Positions 1 to 7,559 of a stretch of 64,000 nt of DNA are shown in pieces. The notes beneath the pieces were generated by a model. The model was not told where the DNA came from. It saw only the letters and a program-made list of their open reading frames with translations, and searched no databases. Positions within the stretch are counted from its first letter, which is position 1. Each line of letters starts with the position of its first letter. Source of the stretch: Enterococcus sp. 9D6_DIV0238 (GTDB lineage Bacteria > Bacillota > Bacilli > Lactobacillales > Enterococcaceae); NCBI RefSeq assembly GCF_002174455.2, contig NZ_CP147246.1, forward strand, positions 833,501-897,500, read 5' to 3'. The position numbers were made by a program, and so were the translations under genes.

Positions 1-1310
1 CAATATCCAAGGACATGGGCGTACCGATGAACCAGTCCGAATGGATCGTTTCGATTTATTTGATCATCGTCTGTGCTTGCTTACTGCTATTTGGCAAGAT
101 CGGCGACAGTTTCGGTAAAATCAAAGTCTACCGCATTGGAACGATCGTCTTTACGATCGGTTCTTTGCTGTGTGGATTTAATCATTCATTAGGCTTTCTA
201 TTATTTGCTCGAATGGTTCAGGGGATCGGATCAAGTATGACGATGGCGACAAATTCAGGGATCATCACAGAAGTGTTCCCTTTAAAAGAGCGCGGCCGAG
301 CGCTGGGTTCGATCGGTGCATTCGTTTCATTAGGTTCAATTGCAGGGCCGGGAATCGGCGGTCTGATTTTATCACAGTTTTCTTGGCCGTATATTTTTTG
401 GATCAATGTCCCAGTAGGAATCATCACTATTTTGATTTGTGAAAAATTCTTACCAAAAGATATTACAAAAAGCGGAAAGAAAGTCGATATGCCAGGTTTT
501 GGTTTGTTCGCTGCATTTATCATGACTTTTTTTGGCGCAATCTTTATTGGGCAAGAACTTGGGTTCACCGCTATCCTGCCGATCGTCTTATTTATATTAG
601 CATTAGTTGCTTTCATAGCTTTTTTGCGTATTGAAAAAAGAATCGAACAGCCGCTTATTTCATTTACGATTTTTCAAAATAAAGTGTTTACTATGAGTTT
701 GATCACAGCTGTTTTGATTTTTTCTTCAAACTTCTTTGTGAATGTCGTCATTCCTTTTTATCTACAGAATGCACGAGGATTACCCGCCAGTAAAGCAGGT
801 CTTTTGATGATGGTCTTTCCTTTATTGATGGTCGTTGGCTCTCCGATCAGCGGTTATTTGACCGATAAAATCGGAACGAAATTATTGACCTTCGCCGGAT
901 TGATCTTATTGTCCATTACTTCTTTGATGTACATGTTCCTAAATCAAGGGACACCGCTCTGGTACTATATTTTAGCAACAGGAATCATGGGTCTAGGGAA
1001 TGCTTTATTTCAATCACCGAATAATACTACTGTGATGAGCAGCGTTGCTAAAGAAGATCTTGGGGTAGCTGGAAGTATGAATTCATTTGCTCGAAATCTA
1101 GGAATGGTGTTGGGGATCGCTTTAGCAACAACTATTTTGTATCATTCGATGAGCGTTGCCTACGGCTCTCGTGTCACAACTTATATCAATGAACGACCTG
1201 ATATTTTTATTTTTGGTATGCGGATAACCTTTTTAGGTTCATTTATCCTCTGTTTATCAGCACTTGGATTAACATTCTATCGATCATTAAAACTAAAAAA
1301 AGGAAACTGA
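1..1310 (+). CDS. MFS multidrug exporter, DHA2 (EmrB/QacA-like) family, 5' end missing
   Basis: This is the C-terminal part of a proton-driven drug or metabolite exporter of the major facilitator superfamily. The frame is open to the window edge: codons from base 3 read ISKDMGVP ahead of the first ATG at 15, so the true start lies outside. The visible protein has about 12 hydrophobic segments. It shows the MFS loop motif GKIGDSFGKIKVYRIG, a typical SMTMATNSGIITEVFP stretch, and the antiporter motif C region GPGIGGLILSQFSWPYIFWINVP, which points to DHA2 (14-TM) transporters. About 431 residues remain of a usual 460 to 500. The substrate cannot be read from sequence. A hairpin terminator overlaps the stop codon. 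No regulator is visible on this side of the window. Confidence 0.85.
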   Translation, partial: ISKDMGVPMNQSEWIVSIYLIIVCACLLLFGKIGDSFGKIKVYRIGTIVFTIGSLLCGFNHSLGFLLFARMVQGIGSSMTMATNSGIITEVFPLKERGRALGSIGAFVSLGSIAGPGIGGLILSQFSWPYIFWINVPVGIITILICEKFLPKDITKSGKKVDMPGFGLFAAFIMTFFGAIFIGQELGFTAILPIVLFILALVAFIAFLRIEKRIEQPLISFTIFQNKVFTMSLITAVLIFSSNFFVNVVIPFYLQNARGLPASKAGLLMMVFPLLMVVGSPISGYLTDKIGTKLLTFAGLILLSITSLMYMFLNQGTPLWYYILATGIMGLGNALFQSPNNTTVMSSVAKEDLGVAGSMNSFARNLGMVLGIALATTILYHSMSVAYGSRVTTYINERPDIFIFGMRITFLGSFILCLSALGLTFYRSLKLKKGN

Positions 1311-1343
1311 TTGCAGAATTTCTGCTTCAGTTTCCTTTTTTTA
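1301..1343. terminator. Bidirectional rho-independent terminator
   Basis: AGGAAACTGA pairs with TCAGTTTCCT, with an inner GCAGAA/TTCTGC stem. T-runs lie on both strands, so it can end both the MFS gene, whose stop lies in the stem, and the leftward holin transcript. Confidence 0.85.
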
Positions 1344-1355
1344 GTTTGTTCTCGA

Positions 1356-1745
1356 TCATTTTTCATCTTTATCATCTTTGAAATTTTTAAGAAACTCTTC
1401 AAATAGTTCTGTACCAATCCCCATTTTTTTGTAGTTTTCCAAAATGGACTTCAATTCCATCAACAGATAGCCGATATATAACACATAGATCAAGCCAACA
1501 CCTGTTCCACCTGGAATCAATGGTGCCAACGGAACAAAAAACATGAGTAGTACCATACTCGCAATTTTCCTTAAAATTCCATTGATCCCCACTTTGCTTA
1601 AAAAATGAATATCTGGATTGATTTTTGCTGCTAAGCTACCGCTTAAAAAATCAATGATCATTGCAACACAAATCAAAGCCAATACGTAAATTGCTTTGTG
1701 ATCAGCATCTACTAGAAAACGATCTAAATACTCAAACATTTTCAT
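1356..1745 (-). CDS. Phage holin family protein (toxin secretion/phage lysis holin type)
   Basis: This 129-residue membrane protein resembles the phage_holin_4 (toxin secretion/phage lysis) family, which makes pores that release endolysins or other cargo. Three hydrophobic segments are visible, at about residues 17-37, 60-85 and 88-105, followed by a charged tail ending KNFKDDKDEK. I chose the ATG at 1745 because AAAGGTGG sits just upstream; a GTG nine bases earlier would overlap this ribosome-binding site. It is the last gene of a leftward set after a 58-aa gene and arpU. No endolysin, tail or capsid gene lies near, so it is either a prophage remnant or a co-opted lysis/export module. Confidence 0.75.
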   Translation of the reverse strand: MKMFEYLDRFLVDADHKAIYVLALICVAMIIDFLSGSLAAKINPDIHFLSKVGINGILRKIASMVLLMFFVPLAPLIPGGTGVGLIYVLYIGYLLMELKSILENYKKMGIGTELFEEFLKNFKDDKDEK

Positions 1746-1765
1746 AATTACCACCTTTTCTTTAT

Positions 1766-1844
1766 TTTATAGGAGTACCCAATAGTCTAACGAATGTCCT
1801 ATTTTTAGTCTCTTTGTCTTCATTTACTAATGAGTATCATTAGT
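1766..1844 (-). promoter_or_regulatory. Putative activator-dependent holin promoter with perfect dyad
   Basis: Upstream of the holin a leftward -10-like TATAAA (1771-1766) has no recognisable -35. About 65 bases further up is a perfect dyad, ACTAATGA-GTA-TCATTAGT (1826-1844). A -10 without -35 plus an upstream dyad fits a late promoter switched on by an activator such as the adjacent ArpU protein. The dyad could instead be a simple RNA hairpin. This is inference. Confidence 0.35.
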
Positions 1845-1893
1845 TTACCTGTTTTTCATTTACTTCAGCTGCCGTTTTTCTCCCAAAATCATG

Positions 1894-2313
1894 TCACTTT
1901 TCTATCAATAATTCGCCACTTTCATAAGACTCTGCAAAACGAATCATTGCTTTATCCAGTTCACGATAAAACTTACTTTCGCTCATATGGTAATTCATAT
2001 ATAATGCAATATTAGTGGTAAAATGGCGGTCCATATATTTGTCATAAAGTAATTGCCGATCATATCGATCTAATTGATTCATCGCATTGATGATTTTTGT
2101 CAACTCATTTGCTGCCAGTTTCTTACGATCAATGATCGGTTCCGTTCGTTGTCCTGTTTTGTTCGTGCTTGGATGCACTTCAAAAACGTATGCTGCGGTG
2201 ATTTTAGGAACATGCTTATCTCCAGCAATTCTCAATAAAGAGCGATAGGTGCTCAATAGCTCATGAACCTTTTTTTTTGTTTTCTTTCGATCGATTTCGG
2301 GAAACAATATCAT
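1894..2313 (-). CDS. ArpU family phage/autolysin transcriptional regulator
   Basis: This 139-residue soluble protein matches the ArpU family, sigma-like late regulators found near lysis or packaging genes of Gram-positive phages and first described for control of muramidase export in Enterococcus hirae. Features seen are the basic N-terminus DRKKTKKKVHELLSTYR, a central region about 80-95 (AANELTKIINAMNQLDRYDRQ) and a C-terminal HTH-like part, NIALYMNYHMSESKFYRELDKA, typical of the family. GGAGAGGAT precedes the ATG. The upstream 58-aa gene ends 21 bases away, so they are cotranscribed. The 148-base gap to the holin holds a dyad that it might bind. Confidence 0.75.
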   Translation of the reverse strand: MILFPEIDRKKTKKKVHELLSTYRSLLRIAGDKHVPKITAAYVFEVHPSTNKTGQRTEPIIDRKKLAANELTKIINAMNQLDRYDRQLLYDKYMDRHFTTNIALYMNYHMSESKFYRELDKAMIRFAESYESGELLIEK

Positions 2314-2334
2314 TATTTATCCTCTCCTTTATAA

Positions 2335-2511
2335 TTAGTCTTCAATTGCTTGTTGACTCGCTAAACTTTTCTCTGTCAGTTTTACTTCCTGCTCTTCTTT
2401 AAAAATTTCTTTTGCCAATTCCTTTGCCTGAACTTCTGCCTGTCTATCACCTGATTCTGCCAAATTTAAAAAATGAACAAGCAACTTGCTTTTGGCTTTA
2501 CGTCTTTTCAT
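2335..2511 (-). CDS. Small charged protein (58 aa), unknown
   Basis: I do not recognise this protein. It starts at the ATG at 2511, preceded by a strong AGGAGGAGG. A longer frame to a TTG at 2589 is possible but lacks a ribosome-binding site. The product is highly charged and likely alpha-helical throughout: a basic start MKRRKAKSKL, then acidic/basic heptad-like sequence (AEVQAKELAKEIFKEEQEVKL). It has no membrane segment. It is the first gene of the leftward phage-like operon, followed by arpU after 21 bases. Small early genes at this place in phage control regions are often DNA-binding or antirepressor-like, but nothing here proves that. Confidence 0.6.
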   Translation of the reverse strand: MKRRKAKSKLLVHFLNLAESGDRQAEVQAKELAKEIFKEEQEVKLTEKSLASQQAIED

Positions 2512-2582
2512 ATCGTTCCTCCTCCTCTTAAAGCTTCTTAATACTTTTCCTCTTAGTGAATTTGCTAATATAAAGTAATAAA

Positions 2583-2790
2583 TTGACAAATAATAGCTTT
2601 TACGCTATTATATAGGTATAGTTAAACAAGCTTCTCTCTACTTTGATCACTGCTTTCATTATGGTGATCGCGTAAAGAAATTGCTTGAGTAGCTGTTTAC
2701 TTATAAATTAGCTTATAAGAATAGTATAATAGCTTAAAAGCTAATTGTCAATTAAAAATAGCTTGAAAGCTAATTTATTTTTCATTTAAG
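2583..2790. promoter_or_regulatory. Control region of the phage-like island with repeated TAGCTT dyads
   Basis: The leftward promoter is excellent: TTGACA (2751-2746), a 17-base spacer and TATACT (2728-2723). Its spacer holds the dyad TAGCTTAAAAGCTA. Related sites recur at about 2594-2607 (TAGCTTTTACGCTA), 2709-2723 (TAGCTTATAAGAATA) and 2759-2772 (TAGCTTGAAAGCTA). A rightward TTGACA (2583) with TATTAT 17 bases later also carries a dyad in its spacer, and a rightward TATAAT (2725-2730) overlaps the leftward -10. The pattern fits multiple operators for the CI-like repressor that block the lytic-side promoter and tune its own expression. Confidence 0.7.
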
Positions 2791-2810
2791 CTTATGAAAG
2801 GTTGAAAAAC

Positions 2811-3188
2811 ATGAGTTTAACTTACAGAATCAAAGAGCTGGCTGATCAAAAGAAAGTTACTTTTGCTGAGATTGAACGAAATACAGGAATTTCTAATGGC
2901 CAAATCCGCCGTTGGGACACTTCTTCTCCTAAAATAGAAAACATTCAAAAAGTCGCTGATTATTTTGATGTTTCTACAGACTACCTGTTGGGGAGAACAA
3001 ATACTCCGGCACGGGAAGAAAATCTTCCTGAAGAAGCTCTTTCTTCACAAATCATGTTTCGAATGAATACTGAAGGGCTCTCAGAAGCTGAAGTAGATGA
3101 ATTGAAAGATGAAGTGGACCGTTTTCTTCGATTCAGAAGATCTGAAATCGAGCGTGAACGCGAACTAAAACAAGACGACAAGGCGTGA
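2811..3188 (+). CDS. CI-like XRE family repressor
   Basis: This 125-residue transcription factor has an N-terminal HTH_3/XRE domain (about residues 3-60: TYRIKELADQKKVTFAEIERNTGISNGQIRRWD in the helix-turn-helix, then DYFDVSTDYLLGR, a hallmark of the family). A charged helical C-terminus (EAEVDELKDEVDRFLRFRRSEIERERELK) probably dimerises. It lacks the LexA/CI S24 self-cleavage domain, so inactivation must come from outside. The adjacent ImmA-type protease is the obvious agent, as in ICEBs1 ImmR/ImmA. I prefer the ATG at 2811, nine bases after GAAAGG, over an upstream TTG. The gene is four bases from immA. Confidence 0.9.
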   Translation: MSLTYRIKELADQKKVTFAEIERNTGISNGQIRRWDTSSPKIENIQKVADYFDVSTDYLLGRTNTPAREENLPEEALSSQIMFRMNTEGLSEAEVDELKDEVDRFLRFRRSEIERERELKQDDKA

Positions 3189-3192
3189 TTGG

Positions 3193-3870
3193 ATGACAGA
3201 GCAAATTGATGAATACCTTAGTTTTTCAGATCAAATCAACGATTATATCTCAGCTGTAATGGTTGCTAATAATATTGGCTATGAACACTATAACTGTTCC
3301 TATCTTTGGGATTATGTTAAATCAAAAGGAGTCTTCATGCGAGGATTTCCTTTCGATGGTGTAGCAAAAGACCGCATTTCCGGCATGATCGTCCAAGATG
3401 CTTTAGAGACAACTATTGGGTATAATCAAAATATGAGTGAGAAGAGAAAGAATTTTACGATCAGTCATGAAATCACTCATTATTTATTTCATATGGGTGA
3501 TGGTAAAACGATTTTCACAGATACTGAACGTAGCTTACACTATTCTTATAACGAAGAGCTTCATGAATTTCAAGCAAATATCGGTGCTTCAGCCATTCTT
3601 ATTCCTGATGTGGTCTTATTTCGCTTTTTAAAAGAAGGCTGGAATTTAGTTCAGTTGTCACAGCATTTCGGCATTTCTGAGAGTGCTTTATATGTCCGCT
3701 TGATTCAAACCATGCAGGCAAATTTCGGGGTCTCTTTTGTAGCGGCAAAAATGAACGCTGATACGATCCGTTATAAATTTAGTGGAAAAGGGCAACGGGC
3801 AGCGATAGAACTTGGCACTAATCTGGAAACAAGACTGTTCAAAACAAATCGGTTTATTGAGGCTTTATAA
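3193..3870 (+). CDS. ImmA/IrrE family metallo-endopeptidase
   Basis: This 225-residue zinc protease of the ImmA/IrrE (DUF955, COG2856) class should cleave the upstream repressor to induce the leftward genes. The zinc motif HExxH is present as SHEITHYLFHMG at about residues 93-104, and a downstream glutamate-rich EELHEFQANIGASAILIP stretch supplies the third ligand region, as usual in the family. The C-terminus contains an HTH-like SQHFGISESALYVRL. The start ATG has only a weak ribosome-binding site, but the four-base spacing from the repressor suggests coupling. A strong terminator follows. Family knowledge gives the role; the actual target here is inferred from the gene pairing. Confidence 0.9.
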   Translation: MTEQIDEYLSFSDQINDYISAVMVANNIGYEHYNCSYLWDYVKSKGVFMRGFPFDGVAKDRISGMIVQDALETTIGYNQNMSEKRKNFTISHEITHYLFHMGDGKTIFTDTERSLHYSYNEELHEFQANIGASAILIPDVVLFRFLKEGWNLVQLSQHFGISESALYVRLIQTMQANFGVSFVAAKMNADTIRYKFSGKGQRAAIELGTNLETRLFKTNRFIEAL

Positions 3871-3871
3871 G

Positions 3872-3917
3872 AAAATGAGGTCAAAGTAAAAGTATTGCTT
3901 ACTTTGACCTCATTTTT
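3872..3917 (+). terminator. Rho-independent terminator after immA
   Basis: An 18-bp stem (AAAATGAGGTCAAAGTAA with its complement) around a nine-base loop, ending in TTTTT. It ends the repressor-immA operon and may also serve the leftward acyltransferase, which stops at 3940. Confidence 0.85.
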
Positions 3918-3939
3918 ATTTGTATATGATGAATTGATT

Positions 3940-5187
3940 TTATCTTAAACTTCTTTTTAACGCGTTTAAATCTTTAGAGAAAATCAATCTGAATCCCCTA
4001 TTGATCATTTGCAACAAGAACTCGAAAAACACTCCTACAATAAAAATAGTAACGGTCAATAGAATCATATACATAAGCCCAATTTTAACTCCTCTTTCTT
4101 GAAAAACCTGACTAATATTTAGAAAATCCTTCAATGACTGCCAAGTTTCCGGATTATCTAAAGGAACAATGACCTCTTTCGTTGGATCTTCGGCAATGAC
4201 CTTAGTTGAAACAGTTTTCAGCAACCTTAAACGATTAGGCAAAGGATTACCTTTAAATTGGAGCAATCTAAAAAAATGAGACTCATGGAAAAGATAGACT
4301 GTAAATGTTGCTGCAGATAATGTATTGATCACGCGAATGTTTCCTATTTTGATCCGTCTAAATAATTCAAAGATCGACACGCTACAAATTAAAAATAAAA
4401 TGCTTGGTGATCTTAGAACATTGTTGAACGGTGAATTAACATACATACTATTACCATTTTGGTAAAACTGACGAATATTTACATTCAAGTCTAATTTATA
4501 TTGAACCACCTGAATCAACATAAAAATTATGATAAATAATAGTAACGTCAATGTCTTAACATTTTTTAAAGGATTATATAACCGAATAAAACCGCCAATT
4601 GCGTATACAGAAATTCCAATAGCAAAATTTTGAATTTTTAAGTTAGCAAGTATGTTAAATATTTCCGAAAAACTCAACAATACAAGCATGATCACAATAA
4701 AATTCAAATATCCTCGTTTATCAAGTTTATTCAAATACTCATTAAGAAAAAATTTTGCAAAAACAATAATAATGATATAGTACCCAATAAACCACCAGCC
4801 ATTAAGTGGCATGTGCATATTTGTACTTGTAGAAACTGGCATATGAAATCTGCCAAATAGATAAGCGACACATACTAACACAATACTCAACAAATAAGAG
4901 CGGTTTAGTAACTTAATTCCTGGTTTTACAACGTTTACAGTGGATTTTTTAATTAAAAAATATCCCGTGATCAAAATAAACAACGTATTTCCAATTTGAC
5001 CAAATGTGTAAATAATCTGAATTGTTTCTAAATGATAATAGTTGGAACCTCTATCCAAATTTACTAAAGCAAAGCGACTATAATCAATATAGTGCAAAAC
5101 CAAGTGATACATGATGATTCCAAGCATCGCAACTATTCTCAAAAGTTCGAAATTGGATTCACGCTGTGTAACTCCCTTTGTTTTCAT
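3940..5187 (-). CDS. Membrane acyltransferase, acyltransferase_3 family
   Basis: This 415-residue integral membrane protein resembles acyltransferase_3 (OafA/WecH-type) enzymes that O-acetylate cell-surface glycans or lipids from the inner leaflet. The N-terminal signature is ESNFELLRIVAMLGIIMYHLVLHY, with the catalytic-type His in the first transmembrane segment, and about ten hydrophobic segments follow. Near residues 310-330 a short hydrophilic insertion (LLQFKGNPLPNRLRLLKTVSTKV) is unusual for the compact members. The ATG at 5187 lies behind GGGAGGAAAC; an upstream in-frame extension is not supported. It is a lone gene. Codon use is markedly AT-rich compared with its neighbours and it sits next to the phage-like island, so transfer is possible. 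Confidence 0.8.
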   Translation of the reverse strand: MKTKGVTQRESNFELLRIVAMLGIIMYHLVLHYIDYSRFALVNLDRGSNYYHLETIQIIYTFGQIGNTLFILITGYFLIKKSTVNVVKPGIKLLNRSYLLSIVLVCVAYLFGRFHMPVSTSTNMHMPLNGWWFIGYYIIIIVFAKFFLNEYLNKLDKRGYLNFIVIMLVLLSFSEIFNILANLKIQNFAIGISVYAIGGFIRLYNPLKNVKTLTLLLFIIIFMLIQVVQYKLDLNVNIRQFYQNGNSMYVNSPFNNVLRSPSILFLICSVSIFELFRRIKIGNIRVINTLSAATFTVYLFHESHFFRLLQFKGNPLPNRLRLLKTVSTKVIAEDPTKEVIVPLDNPETWQSLKDFLNISQVFQERGVKIGLMYMILLTVTIFIVGVFFEFLLQMINRGFRLIFSKDLNALKRSLR

Positions 5188-5708
5188 ATGTTTCCTCCCT
5201 TTAAAAAAAACAAACCCGCTTGCTATTTTAGCACATAAGAAGTAAAACATCTATCTCTTATTGGTTTTCATCTTACTCATCTAAAAACAAAAAAACCACC
5301 ACGACCGTCGTCTGTGGTGGAAATGAAGGTTGTTATTTACTCTTGGTAGGAGTAAGTATGAAAAACCAATTCGGGATAATTGGCATGAAGGTATATTAAC
5401 ATCTTCACCTAAAAAAATTATGAATAGCTATTTTGTATTTCATAAAAAAACTATTAGTAAATACTCATATAAAGCATTTCTTAACTTTTGCTTTCATTTA
5501 TGTTTGGCAAACCATATTAGTTCCAACATTTTTAAGGCTGTGCTACACTTTTAATAGAAGTAGTTACGGGTTTCAATGTCACCAGCTCCATGAACCAGTT
5601 TTGCTGAAAATGTAAATGATCACGCAGAGATCCGCTTTTTATTTTACTTTTAAGCCAGCTTAAACTGAACTAGCTCATTCAGCTTTTAAATTTTAGGAGG
5701 AATGTATT
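5188..5708. other. 521-base gap, no supported gene, orphan leftward terminator
   Basis: A leftward hairpin terminator (5285-5320) stands here although no leftward gene ends near it. The rest (5326-5700) has only weak overlapping rightward frames that lack ribosome-binding sites. They may be decayed coding sequence. The last 140 bases contain short inverted fragments such as AGCTTAAACTGAACTAGCT that vaguely recall the composite repeats described elsewhere. Confidence 0.4.
5285..5320 (-). terminator. Leftward rho-independent terminator without a nearby gene
   Basis: On the minus strand CCACCAC pairs with GTGGTGG around a GAC/GTC inner stem, and is followed by TTTTTTTGTTTTT. It points at the acyltransferase promoter region, so it could insulate that gene from readthrough or end an unknown small RNA. 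Confidence 0.65.
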
Positions 5709-6839
5709 ATGGTAGATCAAGAAAAAGACACACTTTCTGTTTTATTCTCTGATGATGTTCACGGTCCCTTTGTAACGTTTATTTTAAACACACACGTTGC
5801 ACATCAAGATGTTGAAAAAGATTCTTTAGCGTTCAAAAACTTTGGAAAAGCTGCAAAAATCCGCTTTGAAAAAAAATACAAGACACTCTCATGGGCACCG
5901 TTCCAAGATAAGATCGATGCTTTACTTGCGGATGCCTCATTTTGGCGCAACGCAACGAAAAGTGTCTCAATCATTTTCACTGAAAATGATGTTTTTATCC
6001 ATCGTTTAGATGTTCCTGTTAACGACCAATATTATGTTGACGATCGCCCTTATCTTTTAGGGATCATCAAAAACAATCAATTCAATTATCGTTATTATCT
6101 AATGGCGCTAAATCGTGATTCGATGCAGCTTTACCTGGTTGAAAATAGTCGTGTGACAAAAGTTGATTTGCCTGACGATGCTCCGACAGACTTGGTTGGC
6201 ACATTAGGTGATGAATTGACAGGTGGAAATTTAAATTACTCAACAAAAGCAGGCTCAGGTTATAATGGCTCTTCTAAAGAAGGAGTTGCTTATCACGGTG
6301 TCAACACAAAAGATCAAGAGGTGCAGATCGACTGGACAAACTATTATCAAGCAATCGATAATTACTTAAAAGATACCTTTGTTAACCCTGATCAGCTGCC
6401 GATTCGTTTATATGCATTGCCTGAAAATCAAACATTATTCAAAAAAATTGCCAAAAATACTTATTTAAAAACAGATACAGCTGTCTCTTCTTCTCCAGCC
6501 CAAGTTTCAATCAATGACATTGAAAAAGCAGCGGAAAAAATCAATCAAGAATTGGAGAAAAATGAAACAGCGACCTATAATCTTTTATTGGAGAAAAAAT
6601 ACGTAGATCAGCTTGCTGACATCGCTCCTGCTGCAGAAGAGGGAAAAATCTCACACTTCTTTATTTCAACAGCAAACCTCGTTGATGAAACGACAGAAAT
6701 GTCCAATGAAGAATTTGACCGTAGAAAGGTCTTGAATCAAGTGACAAATAAAATTCTAAACACCGGCGGTAAAGTGTTCATCCTAGATCAACAAGCTTCA
6801 CCCGATGAAAAATCCTTAGTCGCCATTTTACGCTATTAA
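5709..6839 (+). CDS. Conserved protein, possible bacterial eRF1-like (baeRF) family
   Basis: This 376-residue soluble protein has no signal peptide or membrane segment. The layout is an N-terminal alpha/beta region with FVTFILNTHVAHQDVEKDSLAFKNFGKAAK, then a beta-rich block (SIIFTENDVFIHRLDVPV, PYLLGIIKNNQFNYRYYLMALNRDSMQLYLVE). A C-terminal region with HFFISTANLVDE and a final GGKVFILDQQ strand follow. This order resembles the bacterial archaeo-eukaryotic release factor families (baeRF), where related proteins are thought to act at stalled ribosomes. I assign it from general resemblance only. AGGAGG precedes the ATG and a strong terminator follows, so it is monocistronic. Confidence 0.5.
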   Translation: MVDQEKDTLSVLFSDDVHGPFVTFILNTHVAHQDVEKDSLAFKNFGKAAKIRFEKKYKTLSWAPFQDKIDALLADASFWRNATKSVSIIFTENDVFIHRLDVPVNDQYYVDDRPYLLGIIKNNQFNYRYYLMALNRDSMQLYLVENSRVTKVDLPDDAPTDLVGTLGDELTGGNLNYSTKAGSGYNGSSKEGVAYHGVNTKDQEVQIDWTNYYQAIDNYLKDTFVNPDQLPIRLYALPENQTLFKKIAKNTYLKTDTAVSSSPAQVSINDIEKAAEKINQELEKNETATYNLLLEKKYVDQLADIAPAAEEGKISHFFISTANLVDETTEMSNEEFDRRKVLNQVTNKILNTGGKVFILDQQASPDEKSLVAILRY

Positions 6840-6852
6840 CGGATAAATGGAC

Positions 6853-6890
6853 AAGAGCCGCTCAACTAATAAGTTGAGCGGCTCTTTAAT
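6853..6890 (+). terminator. Rho-independent terminator
   Basis: A perfect 15-bp stem (AAGAGCCGCTCAACT with its complement) around a four-base loop. The following T-run is short (CTTTAATTAA) but the stem is strong. Confidence 0.85.
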
Positions 6891-7309
6891 TAAGTTGATT
6901 AAATACTTTGTTAGCTATAAACCAAGTGAAACTATCTATTAGTAAGGATAACCTTATTCTCATCTAAACAATTTGAACCCTTCCTACTTTCAAATCTATG
7001 CAGTTCCAAGACTGCGCCTTCGGAATAGATTTCTGCGATATAACTCTATCATTACTTTCATATTTAACGCTTAATACCTCTATACTATAACAGAACTAAG
7101 TTTTTTTTGACAATTAATCTTTATTTCTTAACAAATTTTTACAATTTAAAAGAGATATCACTAGTCAAGAACAAGGAAATATGCTATGATAAGAGTGTAG
7201 TTTTTGGTCGGTAATATATGTGTAGCTGTTTCAAATAAACATCTTCCACATTTTCACCTTTCAAGTAATTGCAAAATACGTGTATACACACATAGGAGGA
7301 TTTTTTATT
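6891..7309 (+). promoter_or_regulatory. Intergenic region with csp promoter and long 5' leader
   Basis: No gene is seen from 6891. An extended -10 TGCTATGAT (TATGAT at 7185-7190) gives a start near 7197 and a leader of about 112 bases before the cold-shock ATG. Long structured leaders are usual for csp mRNAs. The -35 (TAGTCA, 17 bases upstream) is weak, which fits reliance on the extended -10. A second TTGACA lies near 7108 without a clear -10. Confidence 0.5.
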
Positions 7310-7510
7310 ATGGAAACAGGTACAGTAAAATGGTTTAACTCAGACAAAGGTTTTGGATTTATCACTGCAGAAAACGGTAACGATGTATTCGTACATTTCT
7401 CAGCTATCCAAGGCGACGGATTCAAAACTTTAGAAGAAGGTCAAGCAGTGACTTTCGATGTTGAAGAAGGCCAACGTGGACCTCAAGCTACTAACGTTAA
7501 CAAAGCATAA
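7310..7510 (+). CDS. cspA: Cold-shock protein, CspA family
   Basis: This 66-residue single OB-fold RNA/DNA chaperone melts mRNA structure, especially in the cold. Both nucleic-acid-binding motifs are intact: RNP1 as KGFGFI (about residues 14-19) and RNP2 as VFVHF (25-30). The length is typical. The ATG at 7310 is set by AGGAGG a few bases upstream; a longer in-frame start would bury this site. The gene stands alone, with its own extended -10 promoter, long leader and terminator. Several paralogues are usual in enterococci, so the exact paralogue letter is unsure. Confidence 0.95.
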   Translation: METGTVKWFNSDKGFGFITAENGNDVFVHFSAIQGDGFKTLEEGQAVTFDVEEGQRGPQATNVNKA

Positions 7511-7527
7511 TTAACCTTAGTAAACTC

Positions 7528-7559
7528 AAAAGCTGACGATTACTCGTCAGCTTTTTTTT
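7528..7559. terminator. Terminator shared by cspA and icd
   Basis: AAAAGCTGACGA pairs with TCGTCAGCTTTT, followed rightward by eight Ts. The icd stop codon (7558-7560) overlaps the T-tract, so the same hairpin follows the leftward acn-citZ-icd operon. Confidence 0.85.

Noticed and set aside
1830..2015. Rightward 61-codon frame opposite arpU
   Set aside because: Mostly antisense to arpU and without start signals; the real features here are the dyad and the arpU gene.
5330..5615. Overlapping rightward frames between the acyltransferase and the 376-aa gene
   Set aside because: No ribosome-binding sites, strongly AT-driven hydrophobic composition and no recognised motif. At most decayed coding sequence.
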